Below are positions 53,718 through 63,400 of a DNA stretch of 64,000 nt, piece by piece. This stretch comes from Streptomyces nodosus (lineage in GTDB: Bacteria; Actinomycetota; Actinomycetes; Streptomycetales; Streptomycetaceae). Positions within the stretch are counted from its first letter, which is position 1. Each line of letters opens with the position of its first letter. The DNA lies in NCBI RefSeq assembly GCF_008704995.1, contig NZ_CP023747.1, positions 4,433,501-4,497,500 on the forward strand, read 5' to 3'. The position numbers and the translations under genes were made by a program. The notes under the pieces are model-generated. The model saw only the letters and a list, made by a program, of their open reading frames with translations. It made no database searches and was not told where the DNA came from.

Positions 53718-54890
53718 ATGCGGCTGGTACGACAAGATGACGAAAAGTATCCGTCGTGGGTGCGGCGCGCACGGTGCGGCACAGGGCGGGCCGCACGTCC
53801 GGGCGCAGGGCGTTCACGCGTGCGGGCTTCACGACTGGGGCGTCCGGGGCAGCCACGGGTGCGGTCCGCACACCCGGGACGCAGGAACGTGCAGGGTGCA
53901 AACGTGCAGGGTGCAGGTGTGCGGGTGGTGCGTGTACGGGTTGCCGGTGTCGGGAGTGCGTGTCTGCGGGGTGTGCCCGCACGGGGCGCCCGCCCGGGTG
54001 GTGTGCGCCGTTTCCGGCCGGCGGTCGCGGCGGGCGCGGCCCTGACCCTGCTCGTCGTCACCGCCCTCGCGACCGGCTGCACCGCCGGGGAGCACGACAG
54101 GCACGGCCCGGGGTTGCTGAACGCCCCGGAGGCGCGCGCCCTCGACGCCTATGCCACCCGGCTGGGCGCCCGGTACGCCGAGCGCGCGGTGGCCGCAAAA
54201 CGCTGGGCCCTGGGCCGGGTGCCGCCGGTGCCGCCCTCGGCCCCGGCGCGCAAGCCGCCGATCACCTTCCGCAAGGGGTTCGAGGTGGAGGGCGGCAAGG
54301 ATCTGCCGCCGGTCTTCACCACCGTCCCCACCAGGAACAAGATCGTCTTTCTCACCGTCGACGAGGGCACCGAGAAGGATCCGGAGTTCCTCCGGATGAT
54401 GAGCGAACTGAAGGTCCCCTACTCGGCGTTCCTCAGCGACGACCTGATCAACGACGACTACGACTACTTCCGGAGGATGCGCGATCTCGGCGTCACGCTG
54501 AACAACGACACCCTGCACACCCCCTATCTGCCCGGAATGCCGTACGAGGAGCAGCGGCAGGAGATCTGCGGCATGCAGGACGTGATGGCCCGGGAGTTCG
54601 GCAGGCGCCCGACGCTCTTCCGGCCGCCGAACGGCGTCTACGACGCGGACACCCTGCGCGCCGCGAAATCCTGCGGCATCAGATACGCGCCGATCTGGAA
54701 CGAGGAGGTCTTCGCCGACCACTGGGAGTACCGCGAGTGGGACCACCGGCTGCATCCCGGTGACATCGTCCTGGCCCACCTCCGGGGCGGGCCGGACGGG
54801 CAGGGCACCACGACCGACGCGATCCGCCGGTTCCTGGACCGGGCCACGGACGAGGGCTACGCGGTGGCCCGCCTGGAGGACTACCTGTGA
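53718..54890 (+). CDS. NodB-like (polysaccharide deacetylase family) lipoprotein A
   Basis: 390 residues from ATG at 53718 after GAAAGGA. A ~95-residue Arg/Gly-rich, repeat-containing segment precedes a signal-like helix ending in lipobox Leu-Ala-Thr-Gly-Cys. GTG at 54003 (VRRFRPAVAAGAALTLLVVT) would instead give a normal 295-residue lipoprotein; choice uncertain. The NodB domain begins NKIVFLTVDEGTEKDPEF: the usual TFDDG is TVDEG (Asp215-Glu216), motif 2 is NNDTLHTPYL with one His, motif 3 FRPPNGVYDA, and late motif DIVLAHLRGG. Altered metal site, so activity is doubtful or changed. Coupled to its paralogue by GTGA. Confidence 0.8.
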   Translation: MRLVRQDDEKYPSWVRRARCGTGRAARPGAGRSRVRASRLGRPGQPRVRSAHPGRRNVQGANVQGAGVRVVRVRVAGVGSACLRGVPARGARPGGVRRFRPAVAAGAALTLLVVTALATGCTAGEHDRHGPGLLNAPEARALDAYATRLGARYAERAVAAKRWALGRVPPVPPSAPARKPPITFRKGFEVEGGKDLPPVFTTVPTRNKIVFLTVDEGTEKDPEFLRMMSELKVPYSAFLSDDLINDDYDYFRRMRDLGVTLNNDTLHTPYLPGMPYEEQRQEICGMQDVMAREFGRRPTLFRPPNGVYDADTLRAAKSCGIRYAPIWNEEVFADHWEYREWDHRLHPGDIVLAHLRGGPDGQGTTTDAIRRFLDRATDEGYAVARLEDYL

Positions 54891-55681
54891 GGACATCACG
54901 CCTTCTGACGGTGCTCGCCGGTCTGCTCACCGTCGCACTCCTGTCCGGCTGCGCCCAGTCCGTCGACCCCATCGAACGGCTGGGCAAGAAGGCGGCACAG
55001 AAGGTGCACCGGCCGAGGGGGCGGCTGGACCGGACCTTTCGCCGCTGGGGCCTCGCCGCACCGCTCGCGCCCGCACCCCGCCCCGCCCGGCCCCTCGGCG
55101 GTGCGGCCGGAACGGCGTCCGCGGGGCCGCCCCTGGTCCTCGACCGGGTCCCCACCTCCGACAAGGTCGTCTTCCTGACCTACGACGAGGGCGTGGAGAA
55201 CGACCCCCGGTTCATCGACATGGTCCGTGAACTGCGGCTGCCGGTGAGCGTGTTCCTCATGGAGCGTGCCGTTCTGCCGGGGTCCCCGGGGGTGGCGCGC
55301 CTGCGGGCGGCCGGCGCGGCCATCGAGAACCGCACTCTGGACGGCGCCGTGCTGCGCGGCCGTCCGTACCCGGCTCAGCGCGCCGAGATCTGCGGCCGGC
55401 GGGACCGGCGGGAGCGTCCGACATCCCGTCTGCTCCGGCCGCCGTACGGCATGTACGACCGCACGACGCTGCGCGCGGCGGGTGACTGCGGTGTCAGGGC
55501 CCTGATCCTGTGGCGCCCGGCGGCGGGACGGTTCTGGAGGGGGTCCCTCCGCCCCGGCGACATCATCCGCCCCCATGAGGCGGGCCGTTCGTCGGCGTCG
55601 CAGGCCGAGGAGACCGCCCATGTCCTGCGCCGCATCCAGGCGCGAGGGTTCACGGTGGCACGCCTGGAGGACTACCTGTAG
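54887..55681 (+). CDS. NodB-like (polysaccharide deacetylase family) lipoprotein B
   Basis: 264 residues from GTG at 54887. Signal peptide RLLTVLAGLLTVALLSGC with lipobox Leu-Leu-Ser-Gly-Cys (Cys at ~22). NodB domain: VVFLTYDEGVENDPRF (Asp100-Glu101 in place of Asp-Asp), motif 2 replaced by ENRTLDGAVL with no His, motif 3 LRPPYGMYDRTTLRAAGDCG, and the same final sequence VARLEDYL as the upstream gene, showing tandem duplication. It has lost more catalytic residues than copy A; probably a binding or structural wall protein. Confidence 0.82.
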   Translation: MRTSRLLTVLAGLLTVALLSGCAQSVDPIERLGKKAAQKVHRPRGRLDRTFRRWGLAAPLAPAPRPARPLGGAAGTASAGPPLVLDRVPTSDKVVFLTYDEGVENDPRFIDMVRELRLPVSVFLMERAVLPGSPGVARLRAAGAAIENRTLDGAVLRGRPYPAQRAEICGRRDRRERPTSRLLRPPYGMYDRTTLRAAGDCGVRALILWRPAAGRFWRGSLRPGDIIRPHEAGRSSASQAEETAHVLRRIQARGFTVARLEDYL

Positions 55682-55816
55682 CGAGGGCGGTGATCCCGGT
55701 GTGGCACGGGGCCCGGGAACCGGCGGCGCCCGGTCGAACAGCCCGCCGAGCGGTCGCCGAACCCGGGCGCGGATCGCCCCCGGACAGCCGCGGTTTCGGC
55801 GCCGCGCCGCCGACGA

Positions 55817-55843
55817 TTGGCACTCCGCTTGACCGAGTGCTAA
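55817..55843. promoter_or_regulatory. CIRCE element 1 (HrcA operator)
   Basis: TTGGCACTC, nine bases, GAGTGCTAA: the consensus inverted repeat with one changed base. It overlaps the -35 of the groES promoter. Confidence 0.92.
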
Positions 55844-55856
55844 TCCCGGTCATAGT
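55829..55856 (+). promoter_or_regulatory. groES promoter
   Basis: TTGACC (55829-55834), 16-base spacer, CATAGT (55851-55856), a vegetative promoter lying between and overlapping the two CIRCE elements. Confidence 0.7.
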
Positions 55857-55863
55857 CTCGGCT

Positions 55864-55890
55864 CTGGCACTCACCACCGGAGAGTGCCAA
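55864..55890. promoter_or_regulatory. CIRCE element 2 (HrcA operator)
   Basis: CTGGCACTC, nine bases, GAGTGCCAA. Just downstream of the -10, at the expected transcription start. Two CIRCE copies imply tight HrcA repression. Confidence 0.9.
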
Positions 55891-55987
55891 TACAGCGACG
55901 GGCAGGTCCGGCACCCGCGACGACGGATCGACCTGGTCGCCACCTCAGACAGTTAACCCCGAGATCTCCGAAGGGGGAGGTCGGATC

Positions 55988-56296
55988 GTGACGACCGCCA
56001 GCTCCAAGGTTGCCATCAAGCCGCTTGAGGACCGCATTGTGGTCCAGCCGCTGGACGCCGAGCAGACCACGGCCTCTGGCCTGGTCATCCCGGACACCGC
56101 GAAGGAGAAGCCCCAGGAGGGCGTCGTCCTCGCGGTGGGCCCGGGCCGCGTCGAGGACGGCAAGCGCGTCGAGCTCGACGTCAAGGTCGGTGACGTCGTG
56201 CTCTACAGCAAGTACGGCGGCACCGAGGTGAAGTACAACAACGAGGAGTACCTCGTTCTCTCGGCTCGCGACGTGCTCGCGATCATCGAGAAGTAA
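55988..56296 (+). CDS. groES: Co-chaperonin GroES
   Basis: 102 residues. Heptameric lid for GroEL. VAIKPLEDRIVVQPLDAEQT, the mobile-loop region TTASGLVIPDTAKEKPQEG, and GTEVKYNNEEYLVLSARDVL. GTG at 55988 after GGGGGAGG. First gene of the HrcA-regulated groES-groEL1 operon. Confidence 0.97.
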   Translation: MTTASSKVAIKPLEDRIVVQPLDAEQTTASGLVIPDTAKEKPQEGVVLAVGPGRVEDGKRVELDVKVGDVVLYSKYGGTEVKYNNEEYLVLSARDVLAIIEK

Positions 56297-56322
56297 TTCA
56301 CCGAAGCAGACCGCTTCTGGCT

Positions 56323-56368
56323 GCGCCCCTGGCACCCCGACAGATGATCAGCCGGGCGCCGGGGGCGC
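56323..56368 (+). other. Hairpin in the groES-groEL spacer
   Basis: Arms GCGCCCC (56323-56329) and GGGGCGC (56362-56368), extendable by GGC/GCC pairs, in the 147-base spacer. May be a processing or attenuation site that sets the GroES:GroEL ratio. Confidence 0.4.
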
Positions 56369-56443
56369 GGTTCGTTTTTCACCGCGATGTGCGGCCGTTC
56401 CGGGAGGGCGGCCGAGATCGCAACGAGAGGACTGAAACGCTCC

Positions 56444-58069
<1,626 letters not shown>

Positions 58070-58096
58070 CCACCGGTCTGAACTGAGCCGAGCAAC

Positions 58097-58129
58097 GGTG
58101 CCCGGTGCCCCAAGGGGGCACCGGGCACC
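58097..58129. terminator. Strong terminator after groEL1
   Basis: Perfect 15-base arms GGTGCCCGGTGCCCC and GGGGCACCGGGCACC with loop AAG. Symmetric, so it may also serve the convergent gene at 58192. Confidence 0.85.
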
Positions 58130-58191
58130 ACGCGTTCCGGACGCCCCCGGGCGTCTGCCGGGACGCGCCGTCACCCCTGAGCCCTGAGCCC

Positions 58192-58899
58192 TCAGTCCTC
58201 CAGCGCCTCCAGCGCCCCGAGCTGGGACATCAGCCCGAGCCTGTCGTACTGCCACCAGCCTTCGGCGATCTTTCCGGTCCTGTCACAACGGAAGACGGTC
58301 GTCCCGGTCATGACGACCTCGTCGCCCGTGGCCGGGATGCCGAGAAAATCGCCCGTGTGCCGTGCCCGCCAGCTCCACCGGGTGCACACCCGGTCCTCCT
58401 GGGCGATCTGGTCCTCGACGGTGAACACGAAGTCGAAGCCGTCCCGCCACATCTCGATCTCGCGGCGCATCGCGTCCATCCCGATGGCGTCCTGCGCAGT
58501 GGCGGGATCGTGGTCGTGGTAGTTCTCGCAAAGGAGACCGTCCAGCGGGGGAAGCCCGCCCAGGGTGCCGAGGACCTCGAAGAACCGCCGGACGTTCGCC
58601 GCGTACACCTGTTCGTCCCGCACCACGTCCAGATCCGTGAACACGGGCGTCTCCTCGCAGAGGGCGATCATCTCGCGGAAGATCCGGTTGGTCTCGGGAA
58701 GGGTCGAGCTCCGCATCGCCTCCTCGTACGACGGGAACTCCACGATCTCGATGAAGTGCGAATCGTCGGACCGGTCCTTGCCGATCACACTGTGGGTCGC
58801 GGTCCGGGTGCTCCTGGTCTGCTCGGCCCAGGTGTTCATGAGCTGGTCCATCTCGTCGAACCGCTTGGTCCTGCAGTCGATGAGCTGCATAAATGTCAT
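58192..58899 (-). CDS. Two-domain protein: ABM-like N-terminus fused to SnoaL-like cyclase domain
   Basis: 235 residues. Residues 1-95 (MTFMQLIDCRTKRFDEMDQL, HFIEIVEFPSYEEAM) resemble a dimeric alpha/beta-barrel (antibiotic-biosynthesis-monooxygenase-like) fold; residues 100-235 (RDEQVYAANVRRFFEVLGTL, GMDAMRREIEMWRDGFDFVF, GTTVFRCDRTGKIAEGWWQY) are a SnoaL-like ester cyclase/isomerase domain. Substrate unknown; no biosynthetic cluster surrounds it. ATG at 58899. Confidence 0.78.
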   Translation of the reverse strand: MTFMQLIDCRTKRFDEMDQLMNTWAEQTRSTRTATHSVIGKDRSDDSHFIEIVEFPSYEEAMRSSTLPETNRIFREMIALCEETPVFTDLDVVRDEQVYAANVRRFFEVLGTLGGLPPLDGLLCENYHDHDPATAQDAIGMDAMRREIEMWRDGFDFVFTVEDQIAQEDRVCTRWSWRARHTGDFLGIPATGDEVVMTGTTVFRCDRTGKIAEGWWQYDRLGLMSQLGALEALED

Positions 58900-59049
58900 G
58901 ACGCCGCCTCCGGCCCCCCTGGGTCCGTCGATATGCCCATGTTCCCACCCCAGGGGCGGCGTCACCCGTCTGCCGAGGCCCGGGCACGGCATCGAGGGCC
59001 ATGACCGTGACGGCGGACGGGTCCGGTCCGCTCCGGACCGGGGCGTCTT

Positions 59050-59823
59050 CTACTGCGGTCCGTACTTGCGTCCCGTCCGCGAGGTGACCCCGCCCAGCAG
59101 GGCGCGGGGCATCATCTTCACCACGCCCATCAGCGCCTTGTACCGGGGGTCCGGAATGGACAGCGTCCGGCCCCTGGCCAGGTCCTGGAGGGCGGCGGCG
59201 ACCAGCTTGTCCGCGTCCAGCCACATCCAGCCCGGGATGTTGTCCGTGCCCATCCCGGCCCGCTCGTGGAACTCCGTCCGGACGAAGCCGGGGCACAGCG
59301 CCATCAGCCGTACGCCCGACCCGGCCAGATCCCGCGCCGCGCCCTGGGTGAACTGCACGACCCAGGCCTTGGAGGCGCCGTAGGTGCCGCGCGGGACGAA
59401 CGCCGCGACCGAGGCCACATTGACGATCCCGCCGCGCCCCCGGGTGCGCATCGCCTCCGCCGCCGCGCTCGTCAGCCGCAGCACGGCCTCGCAGTGCACC
59501 TTGATCATCCGCAGTTCGTCGGCCATCGTCACATCGAGAAAACGGCCCTTGTTGCCGAAGCCGGCGTTGTTGACGAGCAGATCGACCGGGTTCTTCAGCT
59601 CGGACAGACGTGCGGCCACCGCCTCGATGCCCTTCTCGGTGGCCAGATCGGCGCTCAGCACCTCCGCCTCGATGCCGTGCCGGTCGTGCAGCTCGGTCGC
59701 CTGCTCCCGCAGCCGCTCGATGTCCCGGGCCACCAGCACGAGGTCATGGCCGTCGGCGGCCAGGCGCCGTGCGAACGCGGCGCCGATGCCCGCGGTCGAT
59801 CCCGTAATCAGAGCCGTTGTCAT
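59050..59823 (-). CDS. Short-chain dehydrogenase/reductase
   Basis: 257 residues. Rossmann motif ALITGSTAGIGAAFARRLAA, NNAG, catalytic Ser in VNVASVAAF and Tyr-x-x-x-Lys in TYGASKAWVV. C-terminus (PRALLGGVTSRTGRKYGPQ) matches a DltE-like/'classical' actinobacterial SDR. Substrate unknown. ATG at 59823; 95 bases downstream of the MOSC gene. Confidence 0.9.
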   Translation of the reverse strand: MTTALITGSTAGIGAAFARRLAADGHDLVLVARDIERLREQATELHDRHGIEAEVLSADLATEKGIEAVAARLSELKNPVDLLVNNAGFGNKGRFLDVTMADELRMIKVHCEAVLRLTSAAAEAMRTRGRGGIVNVASVAAFVPRGTYGASKAWVVQFTQGAARDLAGSGVRLMALCPGFVRTEFHERAGMGTDNIPGWMWLDADKLVAAALQDLARGRTLSIPDPRYKALMGVVKMMPRALLGGVTSRTGRKYGPQ

Positions 59824-59918
59824 GGCCCAACGATAGTGACCCGGACTGACGGAGTCCGCCTGCCCGACCGGGCATTTCACCAGCTCCGCCGCCAACGGCC
59901 CCAGGTTCCGCGCACCTT

Positions 59919-60587
59919 CTACGCCAGGTGCTTCCGCGTGTACTCCCGCGCCTTCGCCGCGCCTTCCGGGTGCAGGGCGTCGCCCGCCGCCAACAGCAGT
60001 GGCAGCAGGTGCCGTTCGGTGGTGGTCGCGCGGAACTGGAGGGCGACGGTGACCTCGTGGTCGGGCCGGTGCACGATCGTGATGGGGTCGCCCGCCTGCA
60101 CCTCACCCGGCTCGATCACGCGCAGATAGGCGCCGGGTGCCCCCTTCCGGGTGAACCGCTTCACCCAGCCGCGCTCGCCCAGGTGCCCTTGGAAGGTACG
60201 GCACGGAATCCGGCCGGAGGTCACCTCCAGCACCACCTCGGGGCCGATGCGCCAACGCTCGCCGATCCGCGCGCCGGAGACGTCGAGCCCCTCGGTCGTG
60301 AGGTTCTCGCCGAACGAGCCGTTCGGCAGGGAGCGCCCCAGCTCCCGTTCCCAGCCGTCCAGATCCTCACGGGCGACGGCGTACACCGCCTGGTCGTCAC
60401 CGCCGTGGTGCCGCAGGTCGCACACGGCGTCCCCGGCCACCCCGCTCGCGCCGGTCCCCTTGGGGCCGGGAGCGGCCACCCGCACCCGACCGTCCACAGG
60501 ACGCTTGTCGATACCGGTCAGCCCCTCCGGCTGGTCGGTGTACTCGACGGGCTCCGGCCGGCCCAGATTGAGAGACAGAAGCTTCAT
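59919..60587 (-). CDS. MOSC domain protein (YiiM type)
   Basis: 222 residues. MOSC domain with conserved GGDDQAVYAVAREDLDGWE, GSFGENLTTEGLDVSGARIG and the metal-cofactor Cys in SGRIPCRTFQGHLGERGW. Family members handle molybdenum cofactor/sulfur chemistry, for example reduction of N-hydroxylated bases. ATG at 60587. Divergent from the LysR gene, 80 bases apart. Confidence 0.9.
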   Translation of the reverse strand: MKLLSLNLGRPEPVEYTDQPEGLTGIDKRPVDGRVRVAAPGPKGTGASGVAGDAVCDLRHHGGDDQAVYAVAREDLDGWERELGRSLPNGSFGENLTTEGLDVSGARIGERWRIGPEVVLEVTSGRIPCRTFQGHLGERGWVKRFTRKGAPGAYLRVIEPGEVQAGDPITIVHRPDHEVTVALQFRATTTERHLLPLLLAAGDALHPEGAAKAREYTRKHLA

Positions 60588-60667
60588 GACCGCACGATAG
60601 GGGACAGCTGGTCAAAGCGTCGATGCAGTATTCGTCGCAGCATCCAAGAATCGCTTATGCTCAAAGC

Positions 60668-61615
60668 GTGATCGAGGCCCGACATCTCCGTGTGCTGCGC
60701 GCCGTGGCCGCGACCGGTTCCTTCTCGGCGGCGGGGCGCGAGCTGGGCTGCAGCCAGCCCGCGGTCAGCCAGCAGATGAAGGCGCTGGAGGCGTCCGTCG
60801 GCACCCCGCTGCTGATCCGGGGCGCCCGTGAGATGCGGTTGACCCAGGCGGGCGAGGCACTGGTACGGCACGCGGCCGGCATCCTCGCGGGGCTCACCGC
60901 CGCCGAGGAGGAGGTCGCCGCCATCGCCGGTCTCAGGGCCGGCCGCGTCCGCCTCGTCTCCTTCCCTAGTGGCAGCTCCACACTGGTGCCCACCGCGCTC
61001 GCCGCCCTGCGCGCGGCGCATCCGGGCACCCGGGTCTCCCTGGAGGAGGCGGAGCCGCCCGAGTCGGTCGAGAAGCTGCGCGCGGGGGACTGCGACATCG
61101 CCCTCGCCTTCCGTTACGAGGGCGCCGCGGGCGCCGAGGAGTGGGACGACCTCGTCGTACGCCCCCTGCTCGTCGACCGGCTCGTCGGACTGGTCCCCGA
61201 GGGGCACCGGCTGGCCGGCGCGCACTCGGTCGACCTCGGCGAACTCGCCCAGGAACCCTGGATCGCGGGCTGCCCGCGCTGCCGGGGCCAGTTGGTGGAG
61301 GCGTGCGAGAGCGCGGGCTTCACGCCCCGTATCGATTTCGCGACCGACGACTACCCGGCGGTGGTCGGCCTGGTCGGCGCGGGACTCGGGGTGGCCGTCC
61401 TGCCGCAGCTCGCGATCGAGCCCGTACGTCCGAGGGGGGTGCGGCCGGTCACGCTGGAACCGGCGGTGCGGCGGGAGATCGTCGCGCTCACCCTGCCGGA
61501 TCTGGCGCAGGTGCCCGCCGTGGCGGAGACGCTGGGAGAACTGGCCCGGGCGGCCGTGCGACAGGAAAGTGCCGCGACGGGGGAAGCGGGTGCCTCCGGG
61601 GCGTTGCGCGGCTGA
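60668..61615 (+). CDS. LysR-family transcriptional regulator
   Basis: 315 residues. N-terminal winged HTH (VIEARHLRVLRAVAATGSFS, QPAVSQQMKALEASVGTPLL) and a type-2 periplasmic-binding-like effector domain. GTG at 60668 is preferred. A TATGCT -10 at 60656-60661 would place transcription at the GTG, so the mRNA may be leaderless. Direct repeats TCAAAGCGT at 60612 and 60661 flank the intergenic region. LysR proteins usually control the divergent gene, here the MOSC-SDR pair. Confidence 0.88.
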   Translation: MIEARHLRVLRAVAATGSFSAAGRELGCSQPAVSQQMKALEASVGTPLLIRGAREMRLTQAGEALVRHAAGILAGLTAAEEEVAAIAGLRAGRVRLVSFPSGSSTLVPTALAALRAAHPGTRVSLEEAEPPESVEKLRAGDCDIALAFRYEGAAGAEEWDDLVVRPLLVDRLVGLVPEGHRLAGAHSVDLGELAQEPWIAGCPRCRGQLVEACESAGFTPRIDFATDDYPAVVGLVGAGLGVAVLPQLAIEPVRPRGVRPVTLEPAVRREIVALTLPDLAQVPAVAETLGELARAAVRQESAATGEAGASGALRG

Positions 61616-61726
61616 CGCTCGATGCGGCCCCGACCCCATGAGCCTCTGTCGGCCCCCTGGACCTGACCCCCGGCGGGCGATCCGTCGCCCTTGCCGCCCC
61701 CTGCGGCGGTAACCCCCTGCCCCCTG

Positions 61727-61748
61727 GGTGTTCGTCGCCCCGAACACC
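61727..61748. terminator. Hairpin between lysR and whiD
   Basis: Perfect eight-base arms GGTGTTCG and CGAACACC, loop TCGCCC. Lies between two convergent genes and could stop either transcript. Confidence 0.55.
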
Positions 61749-61819
61749 GCCCCCTGGAAGGGTGCCCGCACCCCAAAAATGGGCACACCTCTGCGTGCCC
61801 GTGGTGAAGAAACGTTCCT

Positions 61820-62152
61820 TCAGTTGTTCGAGCCGGCGGTGCCTCCGTTGGTCGTCGATGCCGACACCAGCCGGTTCCGTGCTCGTCCCATGAGCTCTTC
61901 CCGTTCGTCCTCGGTCAGCCCGCCCCATACGCCGTACGGCTCCCGCACCGCGAGTGCGTGAGCCGCGCACTCCGCGCGCACGGGGCACCGCATGCAGACC
62001 TCCTTGGCCGAGTTCTCGCGAGCACTCCGGGCTGCACCGCGCTCACCCTCCGGATGGAAGAAGAGCGAGCTGTCGACCCCACGGCAGGCCGCATGGAGCT
62101 GCCAGTCCCATAGATCCGCGTTCGGACCGGGAAGGCGAGAGAAATCTGCCAT
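61820..62152 (-). CDS. whiD: WhiB-like iron-sulfur protein WhiD
   Basis: 110 residues. Four [4Fe-4S] ligands Cys23, Cys53, Cys56 and Cys62 (AACRGVD; EVCMRCPVRAEC), G(V/I)WGG turn (EPYGVWGGLTEDEREELMGR), and basic C-terminus. Positions and sequence fit WhiD, required for late sporulation, spore-wall thickening and septum placement; Wbl proteins act by binding region 4 of the principal sigma factor. Divergent from bldM, as in other Streptomyces. Confidence 0.95.
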   Translation of the reverse strand: MADFSRLPGPNADLWDWQLHAACRGVDSSLFFHPEGERGAARSARENSAKEVCMRCPVRAECAAHALAVREPYGVWGGLTEDEREELMGRARNRLVSASTTNGGTAGSNN

Positions 62153-62531
62153 TGCGTGTCCCCTTGTCGCCGTTTTGGGCGGATATGTGCACCCGACCGT
62201 ACATCGATGATCTTAGGAGATGAAAATATGACTCATTGCGAATCTAGCTCCAGACACCACCTAACGGGAAGAAAAGCGGCTAAATGGGGCATAGGTTGTG
62301 ATGAAAGTTCGAGGGTCCGCCGCGCGTGTCGGCAGCGTGTCCGTGCCCTCACGTACAGTGCCGAAGACGGCTTGCTGCACCGTAACTCTTTCGAGTGACC
62401 ATCGTTGAGAGTGCGGAGGCGGTTGAAACAACAAGCGCTCGGGCAGGCGTCCGAGGGTGTCGACCGCACAGGTGACGATTCGTACCAGCCTGGAGGCTCA
62501 AGGTGACGCGCATCAGCTGCGGAGGGCGGTC
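62153..62531. other. Divergent regulatory region between whiD and bldM
   Basis: 379 gene-free bases, including an unusually AT-rich stretch (62200-62310). It contains the sigma-BldN-type promoter of bldM at 62381-62408 and presumably the whiD promoter near the AT-rich part, which is not resolved. Confidence 0.65.
62381..62408 (+). promoter_or_regulatory. Sigma-BldN-type promoter of bldM
   Basis: CGTAAC (62381-62386), 16-base spacer, CGTTGA (62403-62408). This agrees with the promoter pattern I recall for sigma-BldN, whose best-known target is bldM P1. Leader about 115 nucleotides. Confidence 0.78.
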
Positions 62532-63143
62532 ATGACATCCGTCCTCGTCTGCGACGACTCCCCGCTTGCTCGAGAGGCGCTCCGCCGCGCGGTGGCGACC
62601 GTGCCCGGTGTCGAGCGCGTGACGACGGCGGCCAACGGCGAGGAAGTCCTCCGCCGCTGGGGGGCCGACCGTTCGGATCTGATTCTGATGGACGTACGCA
62701 TGCCCGGCCTGGGCGGCGTCGAGACGGTGCGGCGGCTGCTGTCCGCCGATCCCGGTGCACGCATCATCATGCTCACCGTCGCCGAGGACCTCGACGGGGT
62801 GGCCCTCGCGGTGGCCGCCGGCGCACGCGGCTATCTGCACAAGGACGCCTCGCGCGCGGAGTTGCGGGCGACCGTCACCCAGGCGCTCGCCGACCCGACC
62901 TGGCGGCTGGCCCCGCGGCGGCTGCGCTCGGCCGAGATGGGCGCCGCGCCCACGCTCACCGCGCGGGAGATCCAGGTGCTCGAAGGAATGAGCCACGGCC
63001 GCTCCAACGCGGAGATCGGGCGCGAGCTGTTCCTCTCCGAGGACACCGTGAAGACCCACGCCCGGCGGCTGTTCAAGAAACTCGGCGCCTCGGACCGCGC
63101 GCACGCGGTGGCGCTCGGCTTCCGCTGGGGCCTGGTCCGCTAA
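62532..63143 (+). CDS. bldM: Atypical NarL/FixJ response regulator BldM
   Basis: 203 residues. Receiver domain about 1-120 with Asp8-Asp9 and Asp54 (LILMDVRMPGLGG), then a LuxR-type HTH (TAREIQVLEGMSHGRSNAEI ... DTVKTHARRLFKKLG). Controls aerial hyphae formation as a homodimer and sporulation genes as a heterodimer with WhiI. No kinase gene adjacent. ATG at 62532 after GGAGGG. Confidence 0.96.
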   Translation: MTSVLVCDDSPLAREALRRAVATVPGVERVTTAANGEEVLRRWGADRSDLILMDVRMPGLGGVETVRRLLSADPGARIIMLTVAEDLDGVALAVAAGARGYLHKDASRAELRATVTQALADPTWRLAPRRLRSAEMGAAPTLTAREIQVLEGMSHGRSNAEIGRELFLSEDTVKTHARRLFKKLGASDRAHAVALGFRWGLVR

Positions 63144-63146
63144 GTG

Positions 63147-63175
63147 GATCTCCGCGGGGGTGCGCGGATCCCCGC
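63147..63175 (+). terminator. Hairpin after bldM
   Basis: GCGGGG (63154-63159) and CCCCGC (63170-63175), with flanking GGATC pairs possible, four bases after the bldM stop. Confidence 0.5.
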
Positions 63176-63400
63176 CTACCGCACGGTGGGCGGGGTTGGC
63201 AACGGGGCTCGCCGGGTGCCCGGTGCTCGTTTCGGCGTGGATGCCGCATCCTTGGAGGTGTGGAGTTCCTCGGGGACGAGTCGATCGAGCGGAAGGGGAG
63301 GGCGCAGGAGATGAGTTCCGGCGCACCTGCTCATAACGCTTCGGTGCACAACGACGGACGCGGTGTCACGGATCGAAGCACGCCAAGGCACCATGGACCG

